Positions 1-11,045 are shown, counted from the first letter of the stretch. The stretch is 64,000 nt of DNA from Kofleriaceae bacterium (GCA_018057825.1 JAGPCY010000024.1:1-64000), one strand, 5' to 3'. Translations and numbers: made by a program. The notes: a model not told the origin generated them from the sequence alone.

Positions 1-306
1 GGCACCGGGACGGGGACGGGGACGGGGACGGGCGCGGGGACGGGTGCGGGCACCGGGTCAGGCGCGGGCACCGGGTCGGGCGCGGGCACGGGGTCAGGCG
101 CGGGCACCGGCTCGGGTGGCACCGGGTCGGGTGGCACCGGGTCGGGTGGCACCGGCTCGGGTGGCGCCGGGTCGGGTGGCACCGGCGCGGGTTCGTCGAC
201 GGGGACCGGGGCTGGCTCGGGGACGGCGGGGACCGGCGCGGGCACGGGATCGAGCGGCTCGGGCTCGGGCGGGCCGACCCCCGACTGGGTTCCGAAGACC
301 CCGTAG
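1..306 (+). CDS. C-terminal end of a Gly/Thr/Ser/Ala-rich low-complexity protein (5' end outside window)
   Basis: Frame 1 is open from the first base to TAG at 304-306, giving 101 residues with no start in the window. The sequence is made of GTG, GAG, GSG and GSGGT units and closes with a non-repetitive tail, GGPTPDWVPKTP. The regular codon pattern and the change to ordinary composition just before the stop support this frame over the Arg/Pro-rich alternatives. Such Gly/Thr stretches are usually linkers or surface stalks. The function is unknown because the informative part lies upstream. Confidence 0.6.
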   Translation, partial: GTGTGTGTGTGAGTGAGTGSGAGTGSGAGTGSGAGTGSGGTGSGGTGSGGTGSGGAGSGGTGAGSSTGTGAGSGTAGTGAGTGSSGSGSGGPTPDWVPKTP

Positions 307-365
307 GCGCCCCTCACACCCTGCGCCGCTGACGACGAGGATTCTGCGCTAGACTCGAGGCCACC

Positions 366-2135
366 GTGACGGGGAGCCCACACCGTTCACCGCCCGGGCG
401 AGGTCCCGCCGACGGGCCGCCGCCCGGAGACGAGACGGTCGCCCGCAGGCGCGCCGCCGGGGGACGGTACGTGCTGGGGGAGCTGCTCGGCCGCGGCGGG
501 ATGGCCGAGGTGTTCGCGGGCCGCGCGCTCGGCAGCCTCGGCTTCCAGAAGCCGGTGGCGATCAAGCGCCTGTTGCCGTCGCTGGCCAAGGACGAGGAGT
601 TCGTCGGACGCCTGGTCGACGAGGCCAAGCTCCTCGTCGGGCTCGCGCACGCCAACGTGATCAGCGTCCTCGATCTGGTCCGCGAAGGCGACGACGTCTT
701 TCTGGTCATGGAGTTCGTCGACGGGCCCAGCTTGCGACAGCTCATGGGCGCCCACGCCGGCGCCGGTCGCGGCCCGTTGCCGCTGCCCCTGGTCACCTAT
801 ATCGCGCAGTCGGCCTGCGCCGGCCTCGAGTACGCCCACGCCCGACCGACCGGCGCGATCATCCACGCCGACGTCAGCCCCTCGAACCTGCTGCTCACGA
901 CCAGCGGCGAGGTCAAGGTGGCGGACTTCGGCATCGCCCGCCCCGAGGGCATCGCGACCGCGGTCGAGGGCAAGTGGGCCTACATGCCGCCCGAGCAGGC
1001 CGCGGGCGCACCGCTCACCAACAAGAGCGATGAGTTCGCCCTCGGCGTGTGCCTCTACGAGCTGATGACCGGGGTCCATCCGTTCGCGCGTCGGGTCACC
1101 GAGAGCGGGCGCGACGCCGCCGCCCTCGCCGAGGTCCGCCCGCCGCGGGAGCTGCGCCCCGAGATCCCACCCGCCCTCGAGGCGGCGTGCCTGCGCGCGA
1201 TGGCGGCCAACCCGGCGGCGCGCTTCCCTCGCCTCCAGCACCTGGCCGACGCGCTGGCCGAGGTCCGCTTCGCGATGGGCTGGCGCGACGGCGCCGGCGA
1301 GCTGGCCGCGCTGATCAGCGAGCTGGCGGGGATGGCGCGGCCGGCGCCTCCCGAGGCCGCGCTGCCCGCAGCGCCCGGCGGCCGCACGATGATCACCGCG
1401 CACCCGATCACGATCATCACCCGATCGCTCATCGACGGCGCGGCGACCGATCCGCGCCTCGCCGCCCTGGCGGCTGCTCACGGTGGCGCCGAAGGGCCGA
1501 TCGGCTCGACCACCCCCCACGCCTGGCCGACCGCCGGGCGGGGGCCACGTCGGTCGTGGCCGGTGGCGGCCGCGATCCTCGCCGGGGCCATGGTCGCCGG
1601 CATGGTCGCCGCGGTGCTGATCGCGCAGGCCGGCGATCACGCGGTCGACGCGCCGCCGGTGGCCGCGACGCCCGCGCCGGCCGCGCCGGCGGGCCCGCCG
1701 ACGGAGCTGGTCGCCCCGCCCAGCGTCGCCCCGCCCAGCGTCGCCCCGCCGAGCGTCGCCCCGCCCAGCGTCGCCCCGCCGAGCGTCGCCCCGCCGAGCG
1801 TCGCCCCGCCGAGCGTCGCCCCGCCGAGTGTCGCCCCGCCGAGCGTCGCCCCGCCCAGCGTCGCCCCGCCGGTCGCTCCCCGCGGCGGCAAGCGCCGCCC
1901 CGATCCGCGGCCGCCCGAGGTCGCGACCGACCTCGGCGTGGTCGAGGTCAACGCCGCCCCCTGGGCCTACGTCACCGTCGCCGGCAAGCGCCACGTCACC
2001 CCGGCGACGATCAAGCTCGCGCCTGGCTCGTACAACTTCGTCTTCGAGAACCCCGACCTCGGCGCCAAGGCCACGCGGGTCGTCGCCGTGAAGAGCGGCA
2101 AGAATCGCCCGGTGCGCGTGAGCCTCACGCCGTGA
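366..2135 (+). CDS. Membrane-anchored Ser/Thr protein kinase with PPSVA repeats and C-terminal PEGA-like domain
   Basis: 589 residues from a GTG start. The kinase domain spans about 35-310: Gly loop GRGGMAEVF, Lys in VAIKR, catalytic loop [11 protein letters not shown] in VADFGIA and APE-region MPPEQ. The catalytic loop has Ala where the usual HRD has Arg, so this is a non-RD-type variant; the catalytic Asp and the DFG Asp are present. One membrane helix lies near 397-420, followed by ten PPSVA units (about 450-500) and a PEGA-like beta domain (about 520-587). The kinase should face the cytoplasm and the PEGA part the periplasm. The next gene overlaps by 4 bases (GTGA), so the two are probably translationally coupled. 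Substrates are unknown. Confidence 0.9.
   Translation: MTGSPHRSPPGRGPADGPPPGDETVARRRAAGGRYVLGELLGRGGMAEVFAGRALGSLGFQKPVAIKRLLPSLAKDEEFVGRLVDEAKLLVGLAHANVISVLDLVREGDDVFLVMEFVDGPSLRQLMGAHAGAGRGPLPLPLVTYIAQSACAGLEYAHARPTGAIIHADVSPSNLLLTTSGEVKVADFGIARPEGIATAVEGKWAYMPPEQAAGAPLTNKSDEFALGVCLYELMTGVHPFARRVTESGRDAAALAEVRPPRELRPEIPPALEAACLRAMAANPAARFPRLQHLADALAEVRFAMGWRDGAGELAALISELAGMARPAPPEAALPAAPGGRTMITAHPITIITRSLIDGAATDPRLAALAAAHGGAEGPIGSTTPHAWPTAGRGPRRSWPVAAAILAGAMVAGMVAAVLIAQAGDHAVDAPPVAATPAPAAPAGPPTELVAPPSVAPPSVAPPSVAPPSVAPPSVAPPSVAPPSVAPPSVAPPSVAPPSVAPPVAPRGGKRRPDPRPPEVATDLGVVEVNAAPWAYVTVAGKRHVTPATIKLAPGSYNFVFENPDLGAKATRVVAVKSGKNRPVRVSLTP
1710..1859 (+). repeat. 15-bp coding tandem repeat, 10 copies (PPSVA)
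   Basis: Ten tandem units of GTCGCCCCGCCSAGC (S = C or G), with one silent T, encode the Pro-rich linker between the membrane helix and the PEGA domain of the kinase. Copy number changes by slippage would stay in frame. Confidence 0.95.
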
Positions 2136-3229
2136 ACCCCGTCGCGCGCGCGCTGGTCTTCGCGATCGCGGCGGCGGCGACGACCGCCCACGCCGATCCG
2201 TCGGGCGACGGCGTCGTGATCGTCAACGGCGGCGCCGACAGCGATCAGCTCGCCACCTTGCGCAAGCGCCTCGAGGCCCTGGGCGCAGCCCATCCGCTGC
2301 CGGTCGGTGTGTCCCGCGCCTTGAGCGGCGAGCCGCCCTACGACCTCGGCCCGATCCGCGACGCCTACGCCGGCTTCGACTTCGAGCGCGCGGACGAGCT
2401 GATCGAGGCCGGGCTGGGCGAGCTGTTCACCGATGGCACCGTGGCGCAGATCCCGACCGGCGCCGCCGAGCTCCTGTACTGGCGGGGCCTAGTGTCGGCC
2501 AACGACAACCGCACCGACGACGCCCTCGGCTGGTTCGTAGCGGTGTTCCGGATCGACCCGGGGTTCGCGGTCGACAACGCCACCGCGTCGCCCACGGTGC
2601 GCAAGCTGATCGCCACCGCCAAGCGGCCCGTCACCGCGACCCGCGCCCTGGTGATCGAGGGGCGCGACCTGCCGGCCGACGCCGAGGTCGCGATCGACGG
2701 CGGCCCGCCGGCGGCCTTCACCGATCGCCTCGAGCTCGCGCTCGGGCTGCACCTGGTGACGGTCACCGCGCCCGAGCGCCGCCCCTTCGCCACGCTGGTC
2801 GACATCCGGCCCGGCCGCGACAACCTGTTGAACGTCGAGCTCGACCCGCCAGGCGAGGTCGCGCGGGCCCGCGAGGTCCGAGACGACGTCCTCGCGGCCG
2901 GCGACGGCGACGAGCGCATGCGCCGCCTCCGCCGCCTCGGCAAGCTCACCGAGGCCCGCCGGTTCCTGGTCATCGACGACGGTCGACCGCCCCGGGTCCG
3001 GATGTACGAGGTCGGTCGCGATCGGGTGTCGGCGCCGACGCCGCTGACCGAGGCGGTCCGGCCCAACGTCCTGACCGGGCTCCTCGACGGTGGCCCTCGC
3101 CCGGGGACGCCACCGCCCTGGTACAAGCGCTGGTACGTGTGGGCCGCGGCCGGCGCGGTGGTGACCGGCAGCGCGATCGGGATCTACGCCTATAGCCAGC
3201 GCGAGCCCGACCGCCTGGTCGGGTTCTAG
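2132..3229 (+). CDS. Exported TPR/PEGA-like protein, partner of upstream kinase
   Basis: The GTG start overlaps the kinase stop (GTGA), giving 365 residues. A signal peptide is seen ([15 protein letters not shown]). A helical, TPR-like region follows (about 70-165; [40 protein letters not shown] broken over two helices), then a PEGA-like segment (about 185-245, [13 protein letters not shown] with [12 protein letters not shown]). Near the C-terminus is one membrane helix (about 333-352). Coupling to the kinase suggests it works with it, perhaps as a sensor or output protein in the envelope. It is not a recognised named family. A longer reading upstream in the same frame is rejected because it lies inside the kinase. 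Confidence 0.8.
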   Translation: MNPVARALVFAIAAAATTAHADPSGDGVVIVNGGADSDQLATLRKRLEALGAAHPLPVGVSRALSGEPPYDLGPIRDAYAGFDFERADELIEAGLGELFTDGTVAQIPTGAAELLYWRGLVSANDNRTDDALGWFVAVFRIDPGFAVDNATASPTVRKLIATAKRPVTATRALVIEGRDLPADAEVAIDGGPPAAFTDRLELALGLHLVTVTAPERRPFATLVDIRPGRDNLLNVELDPPGEVARAREVRDDVLAAGDGDERMRRLRRLGKLTEARRFLVIDDGRPPRVRMYEVGRDRVSAPTPLTEAVRPNVLTGLLDGGPRPGTPPPWYKRWYVWAAAGAVVTGSAIGIYAYSQREPDRLVGF

Positions 3230-3256
3230 TCGTCTAGTCGTCTAGTCGTCTAGTCG
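3225..3256 (+). repeat. 8-bp tandem repeat TCTAGTCG x4 over the stop codon
   Basis: Four head-to-tail copies of TCTAGTCG. The first contains the TAG stop of the preceding gene. The AT-richer CTAG content stands out from the surroundings. No function is evident. Confidence 0.9.
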
Positions 3257-3321
3257 GCGCGCCGGCATGTCACCGGATGTCCGCCCGGCGTCCGCCGGCC
3301 CGGTGGTAAACTCACGACCCT

Positions 3322-4419
3322 ATGCCGCGCCGTGCTGTGCTCGTGTGCGCGCTCGCTGTCGTCGGCTGCGACGACGCCATCGACGTGCGCCTGGTCCCGC
3401 CGATCGGCGAGGTGGCGCGCCCGGTCGACTACGGCTGCGTCAACCGCGTGCTGTCGGTCGCGTACGGCAGCGTCGCCGACGATCCCGAGTCGAGCTGCGT
3501 CGAGATCGCCCCCGGCACGATCGACACGCTGCGCGATCACAACCTCGAGGGGCTGCTCGACCTGGCCTTGCCCAGCGGGTTCTTTGCCCTCGACATCGCC
3601 GGCCTGCGCGCCGATGGGCCCGGCTGCGCGGGCGCCGACACGGTGTTCCACGGCGAGGCGTTCTACGACGGCGGCTGGTCCCTCGACGTGCCGATGCTGC
3701 ACGGGTTGGACTGCGACGACTTCACGACCGTGCCCTCCCGTTTCCGCCTGCTCGAGCTGACCAAGGTGCTCGCCGGCGGTGCCGACGTCTGCGCGCCGCC
3801 CGCCGACGCCGTGCTGTATCAGATCGAGTTCGCCCACCATTTCCCCTACGACGAAGGCCCCATCAACGGCACGGTGACCGACGCGCCGCGCGGCCCCGTC
3901 TCGACCGCAGCCGATGGCACCGGCCAGCTCACCGGTCCCCACTTCGCCGGCGCCGCGCCGCCGAGCTGCCTGGCCGTCGAGACCGCGGTGGTCCCACCGT
4001 CGGCGGTCCAGGCCAAGACCTGCCTCGATTCGACCCAGGAAGAGTTCCTGTGCGCCCCGGCAGCGGACGTCGAGCTGCTGTTGCCGAACCAGGCCGACTT
4101 CGCGACCTTCCTGCAGATCAGGAACCAGAACGGTCCGATCGCGATCGGCCTGGTCTGGGATTCGGCGACGCGCCGACCGCTCGCGGGCGCCACCGTCACC
4201 CCCACGGAGGGCAGCACCACCGACGGCCTTGGCTACTTCGACTTCGTCGGTGGCGCGGTCGTGCGCACGGCCGGCAACGCGACCCCCGCGGGCGGCTTGT
4301 TCGCGATCGAGCTGAGCGCGCCCACGGTGGTCGATATCGCCGCGCCGGGAAAGTCGCCGCGCCGCGTGGTGCTGCCCGACGGCATCAACATGCCGGGCGT
4401 GCTGTCGATCCCGATGTAG
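3322..4419 (+). CDS. Secreted lipoprotein with C-terminal carboxypeptidase-regulatory-like fold
   Basis: 365 residues. It begins MPRRAVLVCALAVVGC, a short signal peptide with lipobox AVVGC, so it should be a lipoprotein. The body has several Cys residues (CVNRVL, SSCVEI, GCAGA, DCDDF, DVCAPP) compatible with disulfides outside the cytoplasm. The last ~85 residues (GLVWDSATRRPLAGATV, DGLGYFDFVGG, then beta strands) match the pattern of a carboxypeptidase-regulatory/transthyretin-like beta sandwich. It stands alone between the kinase pair and the convergent sigma-54 activator gene. The function is unknown. Confidence 0.75.
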   Translation: MPRRAVLVCALAVVGCDDAIDVRLVPPIGEVARPVDYGCVNRVLSVAYGSVADDPESSCVEIAPGTIDTLRDHNLEGLLDLALPSGFFALDIAGLRADGPGCAGADTVFHGEAFYDGGWSLDVPMLHGLDCDDFTTVPSRFRLLELTKVLAGGADVCAPPADAVLYQIEFAHHFPYDEGPINGTVTDAPRGPVSTAADGTGQLTGPHFAGAAPPSCLAVETAVVPPSAVQAKTCLDSTQEEFLCAPAADVELLLPNQADFATFLQIRNQNGPIAIGLVWDSATRRPLAGATVTPTEGSTTDGLGYFDFVGGAVVRTAGNATPAGGLFAIELSAPTVVDIAAPGKSPRRVVLPDGINMPGVLSIPM

Positions 4420-4438
4420 GCGGGGCGCGGGTCTCGCT

Positions 4439-5788
<1,350 letters not shown>

Positions 5789-5828
5789 GGACGACTCCTT
5801 GGACAGTGCGGACGCACGGCGGTGACGG

Positions 5829-6773
5829 TCACGGGGTCGCCGGCGCCGCCGGAGGCGCGGGCGCGGGCGCGCTCGGGGGCGCGGGAGGGGTGGCCAGGCG
5901 GACCTTGGCCACCGCGCCGACCCGGCCGTCGTCGGCGGGCAGACCGCGATCGTCGAGATCAGCGGTCGCGACCGCGAACTGCAGCGGCGCTTCGAGATCG
6001 GCCGACAGGTCGATGACCTTGGCCGGCACCGGCTGGGCCACGCCGTCGAGCTCGACCAGGACCGCGGTGCCGACCGCGAAGTCGGCGCGGTGGCCGCGCG
6101 GCACCTCGAAGCGGACCTGGAGATCCGACGGGTCGAAGACCCGCGCGATCCGGGTGCCGCGCTGGGCCATCTCGCCCGGCTTGACCTTGATCATGGTGAC
6201 CACGCCGTCCATCGGCGCGCGGATCTCGGCCTTGCCGAGCTGGGCCTCGAACTCGGCGACCTCGGCGTAGGCGCTCTTGGCGCTCGAGGACGCGCTGGCC
6301 GCCGCGGCCCCGGCGGCGCCCAGGGCGGCCTGGGCCGAGGTCACGGCCTGCCGCGATTGCGCGCCGCTGCGGTACAGCTTCTGCTCGGTCGCGAGCTGGC
6401 GCCGCGCGTCGGCGGCCTGGATCGACGCCCGCGCGGCCTCGGCGCGCGCCGAGTTGACCCGCTGGCGGGCGCCCTCGAGCCGCTGCTGGAGCTGGCTGTC
6501 GTCGAGGCGCGCCAGGGGTTGACCGGCGGTGACCCGCTGGCCACCGGTCACCAGCACCTGGTCGACCTTGGCGTCGAACTCGGCGACCACGACCTCGCTC
6601 TTGGCCGAGGTCACGACCCCGGTGAGGACCAGCGGGGCCGGGGCCGCCGCCGGCTTGACCTCGCGCTGGGCGGCGAACGGATCCTCGCCGACCGGCTTGC
6701 CGCCATCATCGCGACCGCAGGCCGCGGCGACCAGGCCGAGCACCAGCGGGATGAGGCTAGCGCGCGTGAGCAT
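5829..6773 (-). CDS. Periplasmic adaptor (membrane-fusion) lipoprotein, HlyD/RND-MFP type
   Basis: 314 residues with lipobox LVAAAC (Cys19). A split lipoyl/barrel-sandwich domain flanks an alpha-helical hairpin: first half about 55-88 (VDQVLVTGGQRVTAGQPLARL), coiled-coil arm about 90-180, second half about 183-215 (IRAPMDGVVTMIKVKPGEM), then a beta-barrel part. The tail is Pro/Ala-rich. It overlaps the end of the exporter gene by 17 bases, and GGAG lies 7 bases before its ATG, so translation is coupled. It is the second adaptor in the operon and differs from the first by being lipid-anchored. It should bridge the inner-membrane exporter and the TolC-like channel. Confidence 0.88.
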   Translation of the reverse strand: MLTRASLIPLVLGLVAAACGRDDGGKPVGEDPFAAQREVKPAAAPAPLVLTGVVTSAKSEVVVAEFDAKVDQVLVTGGQRVTAGQPLARLDDSQLQQRLEGARQRVNSARAEAARASIQAADARRQLATEQKLYRSGAQSRQAVTSAQAALGAAGAAAASASSSAKSAYAEVAEFEAQLGKAEIRAPMDGVVTMIKVKPGEMAQRGTRIARVFDPSDLQVRFEVPRGHRADFAVGTAVLVELDGVAQPVPAKVIDLSADLEAPLQFAVATADLDDRGLPADDGRVGAVAKVRLATPPAPPSAPAPAPPAAPATP

Positions 6774-8991
6774 GGGACGACTCCGAGGCAGGTTGTTCGG
6801 TGGCCTTGAGCAGAGCGTAGTAGAGGCCGCGCATCGCCACCAGCTCGGCGTGGGTGCCGCGCTCGACGACCTTGCCCTTGTCCATCACGACGATCAGGTC
6901 GGCGTTGCGCACGGTCGACAAGCGGTGGGCGACGGTGATGCGGGTGCAGCGCAGCTTCTCGAGGTTGGCGATGACCGTGGCCTCGATCTTGTTGTCGAGC
7001 GCCGAGGTGGCCTCGTCGAGGAGCATGACGCTGGGGTTGCGCAGGACCGCGCGGGCGATCGCCACCCGCTGGCGCTGGCCGCCCGACAGCGAGCCGCCGC
7101 CGTCGGCGACCACGGTGTCGTAGCCCATCGGCATCGCGACGATGTCGTCGTGCAGGCACGCGACCCGGGCGGCGTTGGCGATCCGCTCGAGCGGCGCGTT
7201 GGGCACGGTCAGGGCGATGTTCTCGCGCACGCTCGAGCCGAAGATGAACGGGTGCTGGGGGACGATGCCGATCTGCTGGCGGATCGCCCGCAGGTCGAGG
7301 GACGCCAGGGTCTTGCCGTCGTAGAGGATGTCGCCGCCGGTCGGCTGGTGGAGCCCGGCCAGGAGCGACAGGAGCGTGGTCTTGCCCGACCCCGACGGCC
7401 CGACCAGGGCCACCGCCGAGCCGGCCGGGATCTCGAGGTCGACGCCGTCGACCACCAGCGGCGCCTGCTCGCCGTAGCGGAACTTGACGCCGCGCACGCT
7501 CAGGTTGCCGCGCAGGATCGGCGGCTGGGCCACGGTGTCGCGGTCCTGCTCGAGCTGGGTCTGCAAGACGTCGTCGATGCGCTCCATGTGGCCGCGCACG
7601 AGCTGAAGCTCGAGGGCGCTCGACACCAGGGCGCTCAGCGGATCGAACAGGCTCGACGCCAGCGAGTTCATCGCCAGCATCGTGCCCAGGCTCATCTTGC
7701 CCTGCATGACCGCGGTGGCGCCGACCGTGAGGATGAGCAGCGGCGCCAACGACGCGATCGCGCCGCGGACCGCGTCGACGTAGGCCTGCATGCGGACCCG
7801 GCGGATCGTGACGTTCAGCTCGTCGGCGTAGAGGTTGCTCCACTTCTCGACCGCCTGCTGCTCGGCGCCGGCGCACTTGAGCGTCTCCATGCCGCCCAGG
7901 AGCTGGATCATGTAGCCGTGCTCCTTGGCGCCCTTGTCGAGGCTGGCCGCCAGGAGCCGGTGGTTGGCCGGGCGGGCGGCCAGGAACACGCCGGCCTCGA
8001 GGAGCGACAGGCCGATCGCGATCACGCCGAGCATGGCGTTGACCCAGAAGATGATGATCGCGTAGGTCAGGACGAAGACGCCGTCGATCACCGCCGACAT
8101 GCTCTTCGACGTCACGATCTCGCGCACCGTGCCGTTGGACTCGACCCGCTGCATCAGATCGCCGGTCGAGCGCTTCTGAAAGAACGAGAACGGCAGGCTG
8201 ACCATGTGGTCGAGGAACGACAGGGTCATGCGGGTGTCGAGCGCCATCCGCAGGTGCAAGAGCAGGTGGGCGCGGATGATCCCGACGATCGCGTTGAACA
8301 GGACCATCCCGCCGATCGCCGCCAGCACGACGTACAGGAGCGAGTAGTCGGCGCGCGGCACGACCCGGTCGATGATCATCCCGGTGAGGAGCGGCAGGAC
8401 CAGCGCGACCAGCCGCAGGATCATCGACATGACGATCACGCGCGAGAAGATCTTGCGCTCGCTCAGGAGCTCCTTGACGTAGCGGCCGAGCCGGCCCTTC
8501 TCGGCCTTCTGCTTGGTGAAGCGCGCCGTCGGCGTGAGATCGAGGGCGACGCCGGTGAACAGCTTGCCGAAGTCGGCCAGCTTGACGTCGCGCGGGCCGA
8601 CCGCGGGATCGATGATCCGGACCCCGCCCTTCACCACCCGATCGAAGACGACGAAGTGATTGAACTCCCAGTGCAGGATCGAGCCGCGCGGCAGGATCGG
8701 GAGCTGATCGAGATCGACCTTGATGGCCCGGCCCTGGAGCCCGAACCGATCGGCGGTCTCGAGGATGGCCTTGGCCGACACGCCGTCGCGGCCGATGCCC
8801 ATCGCATCGCGGACCTCGGCCAGGCGGACCTCCTTGCCGTGGTAGGCCATGACCATCGTCAACGACGCCGCCCCGCAGTCGGTCCATTGCATCTGCTGGA
8901 CGAAGGGCAGCTCGCGGCCCTTGCCGAGGCCCAGCCGGGCGAGGGCCGGGAAGCGCTCGACGAGCGAGGGACCGGACAGCGGATCGGCCAT
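6757..8991 (-). CDS. C39-peptidase-containing ABC exporter for double-glycine-leader peptides
   Basis: 744 residues. The N-terminal C39 peptidase domain (about 30-150) has the expected catalytic set: Gln33, Cys39 in TDCGAAS, His112 in FNHFVVFD and Asp128 in RIIDPAVG. A transmembrane domain follows (about 165-470). The nucleotide-binding domain (about 490-725) has Walker A GPSGSGKTT, Q-loop PQHPF, signature LSGGQRQR, Walker B VMLLDEATSALD and AHRLSTV. The length and domain order fit the peptidase-containing ATP transporters that cut leader peptides after Gly-Gly while exporting the cargo. The three GG-leader peptides at 16.6-17.6 kb are the obvious substrates. No modification enzyme is fused or adjacent. 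Confidence 0.95.
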   Translation of the reverse strand: MADPLSGPSLVERFPALARLGLGKGRELPFVQQMQWTDCGAASLTMVMAYHGKEVRLAEVRDAMGIGRDGVSAKAILETADRFGLQGRAIKVDLDQLPILPRGSILHWEFNHFVVFDRVVKGGVRIIDPAVGPRDVKLADFGKLFTGVALDLTPTARFTKQKAEKGRLGRYVKELLSERKIFSRVIVMSMILRLVALVLPLLTGMIIDRVVPRADYSLLYVVLAAIGGMVLFNAIVGIIRAHLLLHLRMALDTRMTLSFLDHMVSLPFSFFQKRSTGDLMQRVESNGTVREIVTSKSMSAVIDGVFVLTYAIIIFWVNAMLGVIAIGLSLLEAGVFLAARPANHRLLAASLDKGAKEHGYMIQLLGGMETLKCAGAEQQAVEKWSNLYADELNVTIRRVRMQAYVDAVRGAIASLAPLLILTVGATAVMQGKMSLGTMLAMNSLASSLFDPLSALVSSALELQLVRGHMERIDDVLQTQLEQDRDTVAQPPILRGNLSVRGVKFRYGEQAPLVVDGVDLEIPAGSAVALVGPSGSGKTTLLSLLAGLHQPTGGDILYDGKTLASLDLRAIRQQIGIVPQHPFIFGSSVRENIALTVPNAPLERIANAARVACLHDDIVAMPMGYDTVVADGGGSLSGGQRQRVAIARAVLRNPSVMLLDEATSALDNKIEATVIANLEKLRCTRITVAHRLSTVRNADLIVVMDKGKVVERGTHAELVAMRGLYYALLKATEQPASESSHAHAR

Positions 8992-9053
8992 GGGGAGCGA
9001 GTGTATCGCAGCGCGCGCGCGGACCGGGTGGTGCCCAGCCGCGGCGACCGCGA

Positions 9054-11033
9054 CTAGAAGAGGATCTTCTCGACCGCCGGCAGGAGGGTGACGAGGAACG
9101 GCTTGGACTCGACCTTGACCTCGCCGGTGCCGCGCAGGCCGTTGTGGAAGTGATAGGTGTGGCGCTGGGCGGCGAAGGTCCGGCGCGGCAGCCGGGCCTT
9201 GACCAGCACCCAGGCCCCGCTCTGCCCGACCAGGTCGGCGAACTGCGCGCCCAGGGTCCGGCGAGCGTCCTCGGGCCCGAGGACCTCGGAGCCGACCTCG
9301 GTGATCGTGACCCGCTCGCGCGGCTTGATGAAGCCCTTGAGCTCGACCTGGAGCGTCATGCCGGCGCGCAGGCGCGGCCGATCCTGGCCCGGCAGGAGCG
9401 CGACCACGACCGGGTCGGCGCCCTCGGGCACCACGGTCAGGATGCGATCGCCCGGCATCAGGTTCTGCCCGGTCTTGACCCGGACGTCGGAGACCACGCC
9501 GTCAGCGGGCGCGCGCACGGTGCGGGCCTCGACGACCGCCCGCGACCGCTCGCGCTTGGCGCTGGCCGCCGCCAAGGCCTGCTTGGCCGAGTCGTCGTTG
9601 TCGACCAGGAAGGTCATGAGCGCGTTGTCGTACTCCTGCTCGGTCTGCTCGAGCTCGGCGTGCTCTTGCACCGAGTACAGCCGGGCCAGCTCGTCGCCAG
9701 CCGCGACCCGGTCGCCGGCGCTGATCATGATCTTCTCGACCGTGCCCTGGGCCGGCGCGGTGACGTCGGTGCCGTCGACGGTGATGACCACCGGGCCGGT
9801 CGAGTAGGTCGGGACCTTGGCGAAGACCGCGAAGGCCAGCGCGATCACGACCAGCGCCACCGCGACCGGGTAGGCCCGGCGGACCCACATCGGCGACAGG
9901 TTCATGAGCGCCCCCTCGGAGCCGCGCGAGCGATGGCTCTCGAGGGCCTCGGGACGGAACAGCGATCGGGCGTCGGCCGCGGCCTCGCGCTGGCGATCGT
10001 CGTAGGCCGCCAGGAGCTGGTGCATCAGGCCGCCGCACTCGCGAGCGACCAGGAGCGCGATCGCCCGCTCGACCACCGCGAAGCCGGGCAGCCGCTCGTT
10101 GCGCATGAGGACGATCAACGCGACCGTGCGCCCGGCGGCGACGATCGGCTGGACCAGGACGTGGCCGTCGCAGACCTGACAGCCGGCGGCGGCGATCGTG
10201 GCGAGGATCGCGTCGCTCGGGCCGCCGTCGCCCTGGTCCTCGAGGGAGAACGGCTGGCCGTCGTCGCCGACGAAGCGAGACATCGCGACGGTGGCGTCGG
10301 TGAGCTCGGCCAGGCCGACCCGCAGGACGCGGTCGGCGGCGGCCAGCTCGGTCTGGAGCGCCAGCCGGCGGATCAGCCCGTAGACCGGCGCCGCGAGCTC
10401 GGGCGGGAGATCGAACTGCGGAGCCGCGGCGGGGGCGATCGGCGCGGCGACCGGCGCGGGGGCGGGCGCAGCGACCGGCGCCGGACGGGGCGCGGCGACC
10501 GGCGCGACCGCGGCGACCGGCGCCGGACGGGGCGTGGCGACCGACGCCGAGCGCGGCGCCGGGGTCACCCGCGACGGCTCCGGGCGCGCGACCGCGACCG
10601 GCCGCTCGACCCGGGGCGGAGGCGGCAGCGGCCGCGGGCCGGAGTCGCCGACCGTGCGACGCGGCGCCGGGACGACCACCGAGCCGGTGCGAGGCGCCAG
10701 CTCGGGCGGGTACGGCGTGCGGCGCGCGGCGCGCGTCGGGGCCTCGGTCGAGGCCGGGACCGGGGTGCCGGTGGCGTGGCGGCGCGGCGCCCGCAGCGCG
10801 GCCGGGCGCTCGACCTGGACCGGACGAGCGGTCGGGGCCTCGTCGCCGGCGTGGGCCGCCCAGGCGCCGATCGACAGGTTGGGATCGGTGCGATCGTCGT
10901 CGAAGTCGCCCTCGAGGTCAGCGAAGTCCTCGGGCGCCAACGTCGGCGGCGGCAGCGGTCGGCTCACCCGCGCGGCGGTCGGGGCGGGGGCCGAGGGACC
11001 GCGACGGATGACATGGCGCTGCGGGAGGCTCAT
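9054..11033 (-). CDS. Membrane-fusion protein with long Pro/Ala-rich N-terminus and GAF-like cytoplasmic domain
   Basis: 659 residues. Residues 1-215 are disordered and Pro/Ala-rich (PAPVAAPAPAPVAAP type). Residues about 220-345 look like a GAF fold (RVLRVGLAELTDATVAMSRF broken by strands, VQPIVAAGRTVALIVLM). One membrane helix is at about 384-404 (VALVVIALAFAVFA). The C-terminal part is HlyD-like: lipoyl half VTAPAQGTVEKIMISAGDRV, a short helical arm, then VRAPADGVVSDVRVKTGQN and a beta barrel. First gene of the operon, 62 bp before the exporter. A sigma-54 site (11046-11061) predicts a transcript start near 11035, almost at the ATG, and there is no Shine-Dalgarno sequence. The GAF part could sense a cytoplasmic ligand or dock the exporter. 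Confidence 0.85.
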   Translation of the reverse strand: MSLPQRHVIRRGPSAPAPTAARVSRPLPPPTLAPEDFADLEGDFDDDRTDPNLSIGAWAAHAGDEAPTARPVQVERPAALRAPRRHATGTPVPASTEAPTRAARRTPYPPELAPRTGSVVVPAPRRTVGDSGPRPLPPPPRVERPVAVARPEPSRVTPAPRSASVATPRPAPVAAVAPVAAPRPAPVAAPAPAPVAAPIAPAAAPQFDLPPELAAPVYGLIRRLALQTELAAADRVLRVGLAELTDATVAMSRFVGDDGQPFSLEDQGDGGPSDAILATIAAAGCQVCDGHVLVQPIVAAGRTVALIVLMRNERLPGFAVVERAIALLVARECGGLMHQLLAAYDDRQREAAADARSLFRPEALESHRSRGSEGALMNLSPMWVRRAYPVAVALVVIALAFAVFAKVPTYSTGPVVITVDGTDVTAPAQGTVEKIMISAGDRVAAGDELARLYSVQEHAELEQTEQEYDNALMTFLVDNDDSAKQALAAASAKRERSRAVVEARTVRAPADGVVSDVRVKTGQNLMPGDRILTVVPEGADPVVVALLPGQDRPRLRAGMTLQVELKGFIKPRERVTITEVGSEVLGPEDARRTLGAQFADLVGQSGAWVLVKARLPRRTFAAQRHTYHFHNGLRGTGEVKVESKPFLVTLLPAVEKILF

Positions 11034-11045
11034 GCCTGCGGTTTG

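Noticed and set aside
6529..9057. Plus-strand frame opposite the C39 exporter
   Set aside because: The minus-strand exporter has every catalytic and ATPase motif. The plus frame is His/Asp/Arg-rich and has no domain.
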